From NCBI GenBank assembly GCA_963807925.1, contig CAWEDP010000002.1, positions 620,001 through 684,000 of the forward strand: a DNA stretch of 64,000 bases, given 5' to 3'. The stretch comes from CAWEDP01 sp963807925 (lineage in GTDB: Bacteria > Acidobacteriota > Vicinamibacteria > Vicinamibacterales > CAVVIG01). The position numbers were made by a program, and so were the translations under genes. Shown here piece after piece: positions 24,999 through 33,678 of this stretch. The notes beneath the pieces are model-generated. The model ran no database searches. It worked only from the letters and a program-made list of their open reading frames with translations, and was not told where the DNA came from. How positions within the stretch are numbered: the stretch's first letter is position 1; each line of letters begins with the position of its first letter.

Positions 24999-25991
24999 AT
25001 GTCGAAACTTCGCCTGTCCCTCGCCTGCTCGGCCTCCGATCGCACCCGTGCGCTCCTGAACGGCCGCGTCGGGGTCGATGGCGCCGAGCTGATCGGTCTC
25101 GACCTGCCGGTCGAGGAAACGTTCTTCCGGATGCTGCGGTATCGCGAGTTCGACGTCGCGGAGATGTCGCTGTCCTCCTACACGCTCTCGCTGTTCGGTC
25201 CCGCGCCGCCGTTTGTCGCGATTCCGGTCTTCCCCTCGCGTTTCTTCCGCCATTCCTGCATCTTCGTGAACGCGGCGTCCGGCATCCGAACGGCGCAGGA
25301 CCTGGTCGGCCGGCGGGTCGGCAGCCCCGAGTTCCAGATGACCGCGCCGGTCTGGATTCGCGGCATCCTGAGCGATGAATATCGGGTGCCGGTGACGAGC
25401 CTGACGCACCTCACCGGCGGGGAGGAGGAGCCGGGACGCTCCGAGAAGATCGCGCTCGATCTCCCGCCGTCGATTCGGGTCGAGCCGATCGGTCCCACCG
25501 AGACGCTGTCCGGCATGCTCGAGCGCGGCGAGATCGACGCGCTCTTCACGGCGAGGACGCCGTCCTCGTTCGGGCGGGGCGGCGGCCGCGTGCGGCGTCT
25601 CTTCGAGGATTACCGGGCCGTCGAAGAGGCGTACTACCGCAAGACCAGGATCTTTCCGATCATGCACACGGTCGTCGTTCGCCGCGACCTGTACGAGCGG
25701 CACCGCTGGATCGCCCAGTCGCTGTACAAGGCGTTCGTCCTCGCGCAGCGGGACGCGTACCGCGACCTGTACGACACGGCGGCGCTGAACGTGATGCTGC
25801 CGTGGCTCACCAGCCACGCCGAGGAGACGCGGAACCTGATGGGTGACGATTTCTGGGCGTACGGCATCGAGGGAAACCTCGATACGCTCAACACGTTCCT
25901 CCGCTACTCGTACGAGCAGGGCCTGTCGAAGCGCCAGCTCACGGCCGCCGAGCTCTTCGCCCCGGAAACGTTCGAGTCGTTCAGGATCTGA
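24999..25991 (+). CDS. 4,5-dihydroxyphthalate decarboxylase-like protein (substrate-binding-protein fold)
   Basis: 330 residues, no signal peptide, same length as the Pht5-type 4,5-dihydroxyphthalate decarboxylases, which have a periplasmic-binding-protein fold. Conserved-looking blocks are LACSASDRTRALLNGRVGVDG at the start, FDVAEMSLSSYTL, AIPVFPSRFFRHSCIFVN, LVGRRVGSPEF, ARTPSSF and FPIMHTVVVRRD. The family also includes binding proteins without decarboxylase activity, so the call is of the family rather than the reaction. It starts 31 nt after the ThDP enzyme gene and is probably in the same operon with the downstream permease. Confidence 0.75.
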   Translation: MSKLRLSLACSASDRTRALLNGRVGVDGAELIGLDLPVEETFFRMLRYREFDVAEMSLSSYTLSLFGPAPPFVAIPVFPSRFFRHSCIFVNAASGIRTAQDLVGRRVGSPEFQMTAPVWIRGILSDEYRVPVTSLTHLTGGEEEPGRSEKIALDLPPSIRVEPIGPTETLSGMLERGEIDALFTARTPSSFGRGGGRVRRLFEDYRAVEEAYYRKTRIFPIMHTVVVRRDLYERHRWIAQSLYKAFVLAQRDAYRDLYDTAALNVMLPWLTSHAEETRNLMGDDFWAYGIEGNLDTLNTFLRYSYEQGLSKRQLTAAELFAPETFESFRI

Positions 25992-26001
25992 CGCCGGGGC
26001 C

Positions 26002-27564
26002 GTGAGTCTTCACACGTCCGAATCCGGCCTTCGAGCGACTCAGGTGCGGTGGTGGGCCCTCTCGCGCGGCGACCTCGACACGCTGATCGCCCAGCTCGGG
26101 GTCAACGTCGCGCAAGCCATCATTCCCGTCGTCCTGCTGGCGCCGGTTGGGATTCCGATTGCGTTCAGCGTCCGCCGGCTGGTGCCGGGATACGCGCTCG
26201 GGTTCCTGGTCGGATCCGCCGGGCTCGTGGCTTTGGCGCGGCGCCTGGCGATCAAGGAAGGGCGGCAGACCGTCACCGCGCACGTATACGGCAACAACGT
26301 GCCGGGCATCATCGCCTTCTCGCTCACGATCGTCCTGCCCGTGTACCTGCAGACGCGGGATCTCGAGCGGGCCGCCGACGTCGGCGCGGCGGCCGTCGTG
26401 TGGGCGGGCGTGATCAAGCTGGCCGCGGCGCCCTTCGCCGGCGCCATTCGCCGCGTGATTCCGGTCGCCGCGTCGATGACCGTGTTCGGCGCGGCGATGT
26501 ACAGCTATCTCGCCCTGGTGCTGCTGCAGCGGCTGTTCGATCATCCGCTGGTCGGGCTGATTGCGTTTGCGATCATCCTCGTGACGGTTCTGGCGCGCGT
26601 GCGGATCACCCGATGGAACCTGCCGCCGTTTCTGGTCGCGTGGACCGTTCCGCTGGCGGCGGGCCTTGCCGTGGGGTACATTCACCCCGCGTGGCAGGGC
26701 GCCACGCCGACGCTGCCGTTTGTCGCCTCGCTCGGGCCGATCCGCGCGATGGCAGCCGCGCTCCCGTTCATGTCGGTCATCGCGCCGATCGCCGTCTACG
26801 AAGTGTTGCAGGTGATCGCCGGGGTGGAAGGCGCCGCGGCGGCGGGCGACGACTACGACGCCCGCGCGGTCCTCGCGTGCGACGGCGCGGGGACGGTGGT
26901 CACCGGCGCCGCCGGCAGCGTCATCCCGCCCATTGTGTACGCCATGCACCCGGCGTACAAGGCTATTGGCGCGCGGATTGGCTTCGCCGTCTGGACGCCG
27001 ATCATCTTCTTCGCGCTGGTCGTCAGCGGGATGATCCTGCTCATGGCGCAGCTGTTTCCATGGTCGATTCTGTCGGCCATCATCGCGTACGTCACGATCG
27101 GGGTCGGGCTGGCGACGCTCGACCGTGTCGAGCGGCGGTACTGGCCCGCCGTGTTGCTCGGGTTCGTGCTGCCGTCGGGCGCCGTTGTGGCGGCGACCGT
27201 CAACTCGGCCATTCCGGCGCTGGGGTTGTCCGCGGCAAATGCGTCCGTGCGCCAGGCGCTCGACACCTCCATCTACTGGTCGTCGGTCCAGGGACTCGGC
27301 AACGGCTTCATTTTTCTCGTGCTCGTGGTCGCGGCCACCCTGGCCGAGCTCATCGACCGCCGATTCGCACGTGCGGCGCTGTGGTGCCTGCTGGCCGCGG
27401 CGTTCTCGTGGATCGGTCTCATGCACTCGGCGGTGGCCGGGTGGGGCGCTCAGCCGACCTACGCCGCCGGCTGGTGCGCGGCGGCCGCCATCGTGTATTC
27501 GGCGAGATGGTGGGGAGCGGAGGGCCGTGGATCGGCCGCGCCGGGCGAGGGGACGAACAGATGA
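26002..27564 (+). CDS. NCS2-like (xanthine/uracil permease type) membrane transporter
   Basis: 520 residues with about twelve to fourteen hydrophobic segments. It resembles by layout the permease at 56605-58218: GDDYDARAVL here versus GDDYNTRGIL there, each following a conserved E-V/T-rich helix. Those residues fall in the region that binds substrate in NCS2 carriers. The start GTG 26002 lies 10 nt after the preceding stop codon. The last bases overlap the next ATG (ATGA). The substrate is unknown; co-location with an aromatic-acid-decarboxylase-like protein may point to a cyclic organic acid rather than a purine. Confidence 0.75.
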   Translation: MSLHTSESGLRATQVRWWALSRGDLDTLIAQLGVNVAQAIIPVVLLAPVGIPIAFSVRRLVPGYALGFLVGSAGLVALARRLAIKEGRQTVTAHVYGNNVPGIIAFSLTIVLPVYLQTRDLERAADVGAAAVVWAGVIKLAAAPFAGAIRRVIPVAASMTVFGAAMYSYLALVLLQRLFDHPLVGLIAFAIILVTVLARVRITRWNLPPFLVAWTVPLAAGLAVGYIHPAWQGATPTLPFVASLGPIRAMAAALPFMSVIAPIAVYEVLQVIAGVEGAAAAGDDYDARAVLACDGAGTVVTGAAGSVIPPIVYAMHPAYKAIGARIGFAVWTPIIFFALVVSGMILLMAQLFPWSILSAIIAYVTIGVGLATLDRVERRYWPAVLLGFVLPSGAVVAATVNSAIPALGLSAANASVRQALDTSIYWSSVQGLGNGFIFLVLVVAATLAELIDRRFARAALWCLLAAAFSWIGLMHSAVAGWGAQPTYAAGWCAAAAIVYSARWWGAEGRGSAAPGEGTNR

Positions 27565-28655
27565 CCGTACGCGCCGATCACGTCGGCAGTTTGTTGCGAC
27601 CCGCGGAGCTGCTCGATGCGCGAACCGCGGCTGCCGCCGGGCGGCTGCCGGAGGATCAGCTGCGCGCGATCGAAGACCGAGCCATCGCGGCGGCGCTGCG
27701 CCGCCAGCGCGACATCGGCCTCGACGTGCTGACCGACGGCGAGATGCGCCGCGGCTCGTGGCTCACCGTCATGGCCGACGCGGTGGACGGGTTCGTCGAC
27801 GACCGCATCATGCTCGAGTGGAAGGGACCGGGCGGCGCCGCCGAAGCGACGACGGCGCGGGTCGCCGGCGCGAAGCTTCGGAAGACGCGGCCGCTGACCG
27901 CGCACGAGGCGCCGTTCCTCGGCCGCTACGCCGGCGGCCGGTTCAAGGTGACGCTGCCCGCGCCGTCCAATTTCATCTTTTCGAGCTTCAAGGCAGGCGT
28001 CACCGATCGCGTCTATCCGGATCGAGCCGCCCTTCTAGACGACCTGGTGGACATCGTGCGCGACGAGGTCCGCTGGCTCGTCGATCGCGGCGTCCGCGAC
28101 ATCCAGTTCGACGCTCCGTACTACTCGCACTATCTCGACCGCCACCAGCGCGAACGGATGCAGGCCGCGGGCGTCGATCCGGACGCCGAGCTGGCCCGCG
28201 CCATCGCGGGCGACAACCGGGCGTTCGCCGGACTGGACCGCACCGGCCTGACCTTCGCGCTGCACGTCTGCCGCGGCAACAATCAGAGTCGCTGGTACAC
28301 CGAAGGTGCGTACGACGCCATCGCCGAAACGCTGTTCGCATCGCTCGACGTCGATCGGTTCCTCCTGGAGTACGACGACGAGCGATCCGGGGGATTCGAG
28401 CCGCTGCGCCTCGTGCCGCCGGGACGCCAGGTGGTGCTCGGCCTGGTGACCACCAAGCGGCCGGCGCTCGAGTCGATGAACGGCCTCCGCCGCCGCATCG
28501 ACGAGGCGGCGCGGTACGTCCCGCTCGAGCGCCTCGCGATCAGTCCCCAGTGCGGGTTCGCGTCGGTCGCGCGCGGCAACCGGCTGACCCCCGACGAGCA
28601 GTGGCGCAAGCTCGAGCTCGTCGTCGCGGTGGCGCGCGCGACGTGGGGCGCGTGA
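27561..28655 (+). CDS. MetE C-terminal-domain-like methyltransferase family protein
   Basis: 364 residues, homologous to the catalytic half of cobalamin-independent methionine synthase only; the N-terminal half is absent. The four zinc ligands of the family can be traced: His235 and Cys237 (in LHVC), Glu270 (LLEYDDE) and Cys331 (SPQCGF). Stand-alone versions of this domain include coenzyme M and other thiol methyltransferases, and some cleave methylthio compounds. Starts in a 4-bp overlap with the permease gene and its stop overlaps the ABC exporter start by one base. Confidence 0.85.
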   Translation: MTVRADHVGSLLRPAELLDARTAAAAGRLPEDQLRAIEDRAIAAALRRQRDIGLDVLTDGEMRRGSWLTVMADAVDGFVDDRIMLEWKGPGGAAEATTARVAGAKLRKTRPLTAHEAPFLGRYAGGRFKVTLPAPSNFIFSSFKAGVTDRVYPDRAALLDDLVDIVRDEVRWLVDRGVRDIQFDAPYYSHYLDRHQRERMQAAGVDPDAELARAIAGDNRAFAGLDRTGLTFALHVCRGNNQSRWYTEGAYDAIAETLFASLDVDRFLLEYDDERSGGFEPLRLVPPGRQVVLGLVTTKRPALESMNGLRRRIDEAARYVPLERLAISPQCGFASVARGNRLTPDEQWRKLELVVAVARATWGA

Positions 28656-30475
28656 TGCCGAAGACGGGACGCGCGACCCGGTCCTGGCGGGAGGCGCTCG
28701 GGTGGATGGCGGCGCTCCTCCGGCCTCATTGGACATCGCTCGTCCTCGCGCTCGCCGCCGTCGTGGGCGAGACCACGACCGACATCCTTCAGCCGTGGCC
28801 GATCAAGATCGTCGTCGACAACGTGGCGCAGTCGAAGCGGCTGCCGCACTGGCTCGACGCCCTGGTCGTGGGCGCGTTCGGTGGCGACCGGCACGCGACC
28901 CTGAACGCGGCGGTGGTGCTGGTGCTGCTCATCGCGATCGTCGGCGCGATCAGCGCCTACTGGGAGAAGTACCTCACGACGAGCGTCAGTCAATGGGTCG
29001 GCCACGACCTGCGGCGGACGCTCCATCAGCAGATCCAGCGGCTGTCGCTGGCCGAGCACGGCGAGTCGAGCCACGGCGACATGATCGCGCGGATGACGAG
29101 CGACATCGCCGCCATCCAGGACTTCATCACCGCGGCGCTCCTCGGCCTCGCGGTGAACCTGCTGACGCTCGCCGGCATGATTGGCGTGATGGCCTACATC
29201 GACTGGCGGTTCACCGCCATCGCGCTCTCGATCGCTCCACTCCTGTTCGCGGTCGTCTATTCCTCTTCGCGCCGGATCAAGCAGGCGTCGCGCCAGGTCC
29301 GGAAGAAGGAAGGGGAGCTGCTGTCGGGCCTCGCCGAGACGCTCACCTCGATTCACGTCGTGCAGGCGTACGCCCGGGAAGACTACGAGGACCGCCGCTT
29401 CGCGCTGGAGAGCCGGCAGCAGGTCGAGGCGGGCCTGCAGGCCCGCAGCGCGAAGGCGAAGCTGTCGCCGATCGTCGAGGTGATCGTGGCGGCCGGCACC
29501 TGTCTCGTGCTCGGCTACGGAGGGCGGCTGGCGCTGACCGGCCAGATCAGCGCCGGCGTGCTGGTCGTGTTTCTGCTCTATCTGGGCAAGATGTACAAGC
29601 CGATCCGCGATCTGTCGAAGATGTCGGACACGATTTCGAAGGCGGCGATCGGCTACGAGCGGATTCAGGAGGTGCTCCGCGCGGAGAGCCGGATCAAGGA
29701 TCTGCCGGCCGCCCGGCCGGCGCCGCCGCTCAAAGGCCTGATCGAGTTCGATCGCGTCAGCTTCAGCTACACCGACGGGACCGAAGTCCTTCGCGACGTC
29801 ACCTTCCGGATCGAGCCGGGACAGGTCGCGGCGATCGTGGGGCCGTCGGGTACCGGCAAGACCACGATTGCGAGCCTGATTCCGCGCTTCTACGACCCGC
29901 AGTCGGGGCAGGTCCGACTCGACGGCGTCGACATCCGCGACTATCAGCTCAAGTCCATTCGCGATCAGATCAGCCTGGTGCTGCAGGACACGCTGTTGTT
30001 TCGCGCGACGATCTGGGAAAACATCGCCTACGGCCGCCCCGACGCCCCGGTCGAGGACACGGTCCGCGCCGCCGAGCAGGCCAACGCCCACGACTTCATC
30101 ATGGCGCTGCCTCAGGGGTACGCGACGATGGTGGGCGAGCGGGGGACGATGCTGTCGGGCGGTCAGCGCCAGCGGATCGCGATTGCGCGCGCGATCGTGC
30201 GCAACACGCCGATCCTGATCCTGGACGAGCCGACCGCAGGCCTCGACGCCGCGTCGGAGCACGCGGTGATCGACGCGCTGGGCCGCCTGATGACCGGCCG
30301 CACGTCGGTGATCATCGCCCACCATCTCCACACGATCCGCCACGCCGACGTGATCTTCGTGGTCAAGGATGCGGAAATCGTGGAGCGCGGAACGCACGAC
30401 GCGCTCATCGCACGGGGGGGCGTCTACGCAGACTTGTGCCGCATCCAGTCGGCCGATCTGGCGGGGCAGCTCTGA
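28655..30475 (+). CDS. ABC transporter, fused permease and ATPase (MsbA/multidrug-exporter type)
   Basis: 606 residues: six-helix membrane domain (about 20-320) and nucleotide-binding domain (about 360-595) with Walker A GPSGTGKTT, signature LSGGQRQR, Walker B ILILDEPTAGLD and switch His in IIAHHLHT. Half-transporters of this type dimerise and export lipids, peptides or drugs. It is last in the operon with the ThDP enzyme, permease and MetE-like gene, with a TGATG start/stop overlap, so it may export or detoxify a product of that set. Confidence 0.92.
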   Translation: MPKTGRATRSWREALGWMAALLRPHWTSLVLALAAVVGETTTDILQPWPIKIVVDNVAQSKRLPHWLDALVVGAFGGDRHATLNAAVVLVLLIAIVGAISAYWEKYLTTSVSQWVGHDLRRTLHQQIQRLSLAEHGESSHGDMIARMTSDIAAIQDFITAALLGLAVNLLTLAGMIGVMAYIDWRFTAIALSIAPLLFAVVYSSSRRIKQASRQVRKKEGELLSGLAETLTSIHVVQAYAREDYEDRRFALESRQQVEAGLQARSAKAKLSPIVEVIVAAGTCLVLGYGGRLALTGQISAGVLVVFLLYLGKMYKPIRDLSKMSDTISKAAIGYERIQEVLRAESRIKDLPAARPAPPLKGLIEFDRVSFSYTDGTEVLRDVTFRIEPGQVAAIVGPSGTGKTTIASLIPRFYDPQSGQVRLDGVDIRDYQLKSIRDQISLVLQDTLLFRATIWENIAYGRPDAPVEDTVRAAEQANAHDFIMALPQGYATMVGERGTMLSGGQRQRIAIARAIVRNTPILILDEPTAGLDAASEHAVIDALGRLMTGRTSVIIAHHLHTIRHADVIFVVKDAEIVERGTHDALIARGGVYADLCRIQSADLAGQL

Positions 30476-30482
30476 GCGCGCG

Positions 30483-31595
30483 TCACATCCCGCTCTTGGT
30501 GCAGCTGTCGATCAGCAGCCGCTTGACGCGGTCCTTCCTGTCGATCGTCGAGTAGAAATCCTCGATGTACTGCCGTGCCTGCTTGCGATTGGACGGCTGG
30601 AGCTCTGGCAGCGAGTCGAACAGCGCGAGCATCTCGTCCTTTCTGGCGCGGAAGCGCTCGAACGCCGGTTCGAACTCGGCCGGCGTGCGACAGGGGCCGC
30701 GGTACAGCCGGTCGCGGACGCTCTCGATGCCCAGGCGCCTGTCGGGCGCCGAGTACACGGCCTCGACGAGCCCGGAGAAGTCGAAGTCGTACGGCACCGG
30801 GTACAGCAGGCGCTTCCGATCCTGCAGGATCCGCACGTTGTGCAGACGGATGATCGAGTAGTCGGTGTTGCCGATCAGGTACTCGAACAGCGACATCAGC
30901 GTGAGGGTGTCCGGGTCGAGGTCCTTGAAGAGCACGTTCGGCACGTCGATCGATCGGCTCTCCATGCGCCGCGCCACGTCGTCGTCGTCCTCGATGAACA
31001 TGCCGAACCGCGTCGTCAGGGGCTTGCCGGCGGCCGCGTCGCCATACGTCATCCTGACCAGCCGCGCACGGAAGGAGCGGGGCGTCAGGAGATTGAGCAT
31101 CCGGTAGGCGAGGTACTCCTGCAGGACGTACTGTTCAAACACCGACGTGTCGCGGCAGTGCGTGACGAGCTTCAACGCCCGCTGGCCGTCGAACACCGTG
31201 CCCGCGACGGCGTCGGAGGGGAACTCGACTCGAAGCGGCGCCCACGCACAGGTCGTCTGACGGAGCCGCGCGTGACCGCGGGTCCCGAGCCGGACCGGGA
31301 TCGAGCGCCCTCCGACCGACAGCGTCGCGTCGAACCGTTTCGCGCTGTTCTCGACCCGCTCCCGGTTGACAGCCTTGAAGTCGGCGGTCAGCGACAGCGA
31401 CAGCGGATCGGTCGTGAGGAAGAGCGGGAGGTTCTGCGCCTCGTCGCGGCGGCGCGCCAGCTTCTCCGCCTCGGGGAACGCCTCGGCCAGCTTGACGTAC
31501 GGCGATTTCTTCGGCGCAGCCTTCTGGGCGGACGCCGGCCCGACCGGCACCAGGAACGCGACGGTCAGCAGACCGCACGCGACACGTCGCTTCAT
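30483..31595 (-). CDS. secreted protein of unknown function with kinase-like C-terminal motifs
   Basis: 370 residues with signal peptide (cleavage near ASAQK). The C-terminal half has FEYLIGNTDYSIIRLHNVRIL and then YPVPYDFDFSGLVEAVYSAP, a pattern shared with bacterial proteins of unknown function and reminiscent of CotH-type atypical kinases, where a similar Asp binds metal. The middle contains GTRGHARLRQTTCAWAPLRVEF. GGGAGGG precedes the ATG by 6 nt. It begins 25 nt beyond the repaired end of the sugar-isomerase gene and has its own TATAAT, so it may be a separate unit after the big operon. Confidence 0.65.
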   Translation of the reverse strand: MKRRVACGLLTVAFLVPVGPASAQKAAPKKSPYVKLAEAFPEAEKLARRRDEAQNLPLFLTTDPLSLSLTADFKAVNRERVENSAKRFDATLSVGGRSIPVRLGTRGHARLRQTTCAWAPLRVEFPSDAVAGTVFDGQRALKLVTHCRDTSVFEQYVLQEYLAYRMLNLLTPRSFRARLVRMTYGDAAAGKPLTTRFGMFIEDDDDVARRMESRSIDVPNVLFKDLDPDTLTLMSLFEYLIGNTDYSIIRLHNVRILQDRKRLLYPVPYDFDFSGLVEAVYSAPDRRLGIESVRDRLYRGPCRTPAEFEPAFERFRARKDEMLALFDSLPELQPSNRKQARQYIEDFYSTIDRKDRVKRLLIDSCTKSGM

Positions 31596-31619
31596 GACGA
31601 TCCCTCCCGCAGCGGCCGG

Positions 31620-31625
31620 ATTATA
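31620..31625 (-). promoter_or_regulatory. consensus -10 box (TATAAT) overlapping the preceding stop codon
   Basis: TATAAT on the minus strand covers the TAA that ends the frame-repaired TIM-barrel gene. It would give a leader of about 18 nt carrying GGGAGGG for the secreted protein starting at 31595. No clear -35. Confidence 0.45.
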
Positions 31626-32395
31626 GCGGCTCGAGCGCCCGCCGGGCGGCCAAAACGCCGGCGTACAGGCGGATGGTGCGATCGAACGGGCCTTCGTACC
31701 TCCACCGTGAACGCGCCGCCGTAGCCGGCGCGGGTCAGCGCCCGGAGCACCGGTCCCAAATCGACATCGCCGGCGCCGAACTCGCAGAACTCGCGGCCGT
31801 CGAGACCTTTGAGGTGCACGTGGTCGACGAACGGCTGCAGCTCGGCGAGCGCCGCCATCGCGTTCACCCCGACGCGCTCGAAGTTGATCGGGTCGAAGTT
31901 GTGGCGGATGTTCGGACGGTTCACGCGCGCCAGGATCGACCGGCACACGTCCGGCTGCGCGGCCGCGCCGCTGCCGTGGTTCTCGAACACGAACCGCATG
32001 GCGGGGTGCCGATCCGACAGCCGGCACAGGTTTTCGACCATCACGTCCAACCGACGCGGCGTCAGCTCCGCCGCCGGCAGCCGGCCGTAGAAGAGCCGCA
32101 GACGGGCGACGCCGAGGGCGCGCGCCAGGCCGACCTGACGGTCCACCGACTCGAACGTCGCCTCGATCTCCGGGAACGCGTCGAAGAAATCGCACCACCC
32201 TCCAGAGACGATGAACAGGCGCTGGTGGTTCGCGCCGAGCGCCTCGGCGACCGCCTCCACGCGTTCGCCCTTCTCGATGAGGTGGTGCAGGTTCAGATCG
32301 AGCGTGTCGAATCCGAGGCGGCGGAACACGTCCAGCGTCACCGGCAACGCCTCGGTCTTGTGCGAGGTGGTGGACGGCACGACGAGGCGGGCCAT
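31621..32395 (-). CDS. sugar phosphate isomerase/epimerase family TIM-barrel protein; C-terminus frameshifted
   Basis: A xylose-isomerase-like TIM barrel (AP endonuclease 2 fold). Seen blocks are MARLVVPSTTSHKTEA, DTLDLNLHHLIEKGE, RFVFENHGSG (metal-binding Glu), HNFDPINFERVG and FVDHVHLKGLDG (metal-binding His). As read the frame leaves the family after FTVEV. Deleting one G at about 31699 restores FTVEYEGPFDRTIRLYAG and a TAA at 31621-31623, giving 257 residues. Its ATG overlaps the stop of the mutase-like gene by one base (TGATG). Probably interconverts sugars in the same pathway; the substrate is unknown. Confidence 0.75.
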
Positions 32396-33678
32396 CACAC
32401 CGGCTCGAACGCGAGGCTCTTCAGGTACGCCGAGTTCACCGTCTCGGCCATACCCCAGTACTTGAACTCGGCGTGCCGCCCGACGTACCGCAGGTTCGGG
32501 ATCGTGCGCCCGCGGTCGATATAGCGCTCGTAGGTGGCGAACGCCTCGGCGGACTGCTGCGGATACGCCTTTTCCGCGAGCAGGTTGTGCTCGCGCGCGT
32601 AATCCACGGCGTTTCGTGGAAACAGCTGTGCGGCGCCCGGCAGGATCGGCACCTCGATCAGGATCAGCGTGTCGGGGCTCTCGTGTCTCGTGATCGCCTT
32701 CATCTCGGTGACGCGGGTCTGGAACTCGCACGACGAGTAGTGCAGCGACTCGGCGCCCTCGGGAAACGCGCGCTCGAGTCCGGGAATCAGGAGCGGAATC
32801 ATCATGCGGCCGGTGTAGGGCAGCGTGTTCTCGCCCCACAGCCGATCGACGTCGATCGAGCAGAACACGGTGTGGTAGTCGGAGAAGGAGTGCTTCGCTC
32901 CGCCCGACGTCAGCAGGTAGGGCCGGGTGTGCTCGTCCCGGATGCCGAGAATCTCGTCGCGGACGACGGTCGATCGCGCCACCATCGCGTCCCACACGGC
33001 ATTCCAGCCGTGCTTCGGGTACACCTGGAACCTGATGCCCTTGCCGAGCGTGTGGTCGTCGAACTTCAGCGGGTCGTACCCGGTGACCTTCTGCGTGGTC
33101 GGCGCCCCTTTTTCGCTCTGGAAGCGATCGGCCCAGACCATCGAGGTCTCCAGCTCGTCGCCCGGGATGTTCCACATCTTCCAGGTGTAGTTCGCCATGA
33201 ACTTGTGGTACAGGGTCGGGCCGATCGCGGCCGTGAAATACTCGGCGAACTTGCACTGGCCGATTTCGGGAAGCCGCGGCTCGATCAGCTTCAGGCTGGC
33301 GTCGCGGTTGACGCGGATCTCCTGCTCGATCCGGTCGCGCTCCGGCATCTCGGCGACGTCGGCATAGTGCACCGGGTAGCGGTACTTGCGGTTGTCAGAC
33401 TCCACGTAGGTGAACAGCCGCCGATCGATGTAGAACAGCTCGTCGTGGGTCAGCTTGACGATCGTGGCGTTGATCGCGGCCTCCCTGCCGCCGGGCCAGA
33501 ACCAGATGTGCGGCCCGAACTCGTACGGATGCCCCCCGTAGTAGCAGGTCCGCGCCAGTCCGCCCACCCGCCGGTTCTTCTCGACGACGGTGACGTCGTA
33601 GCCCTTCTCGCTGAGGTAGTACGCGATTGACGAGCCGGCGACACCGCCGCCGAGCACGAGGATCCGGCGGTTGCTCAC
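32395..33678 (-). CDS. UDP-galactopyranose mutase-like FAD protein
   Basis: 427 residues starting at GTG. The FAD dinucleotide motif GGGVAGSSIAYYLSEKG and VVEKNRRVGG open the protein, followed by YEFGPHIWF, which corresponds to the YGPHIFH of UDP-galactopyranose mutases, and LPYTGRMMIPLL in the later part. These enzymes convert a nucleotide-sugar pyranose to its furanose form using reduced flavin. It sits in an operon with heptose-pathway-like genes and overlaps both neighbours (GTGA with the SDR gene, TGATG with the isomerase), so its substrate could be the NDP-sugar made there. About 40 residues longer than typical Glf. Confidence 0.83.
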   Translation of the reverse strand: MSNRRILVLGGGVAGSSIAYYLSEKGYDVTVVEKNRRVGGLARTCYYGGHPYEFGPHIWFWPGGREAAINATIVKLTHDELFYIDRRLFTYVESDNRKYRYPVHYADVAEMPERDRIEQEIRVNRDASLKLIEPRLPEIGQCKFAEYFTAAIGPTLYHKFMANYTWKMWNIPGDELETSMVWADRFQSEKGAPTTQKVTGYDPLKFDDHTLGKGIRFQVYPKHGWNAVWDAMVARSTVVRDEILGIRDEHTRPYLLTSGGAKHSFSDYHTVFCSIDVDRLWGENTLPYTGRMMIPLLIPGLERAFPEGAESLHYSSCEFQTRVTEMKAITRHESPDTLILIEVPILPGAAQLFPRNAVDYAREHNLLAEKAYPQQSAEAFATYERYIDRGRTIPNLRYVGRHAEFKYWGMAETVNSAYLKSLAFEPV

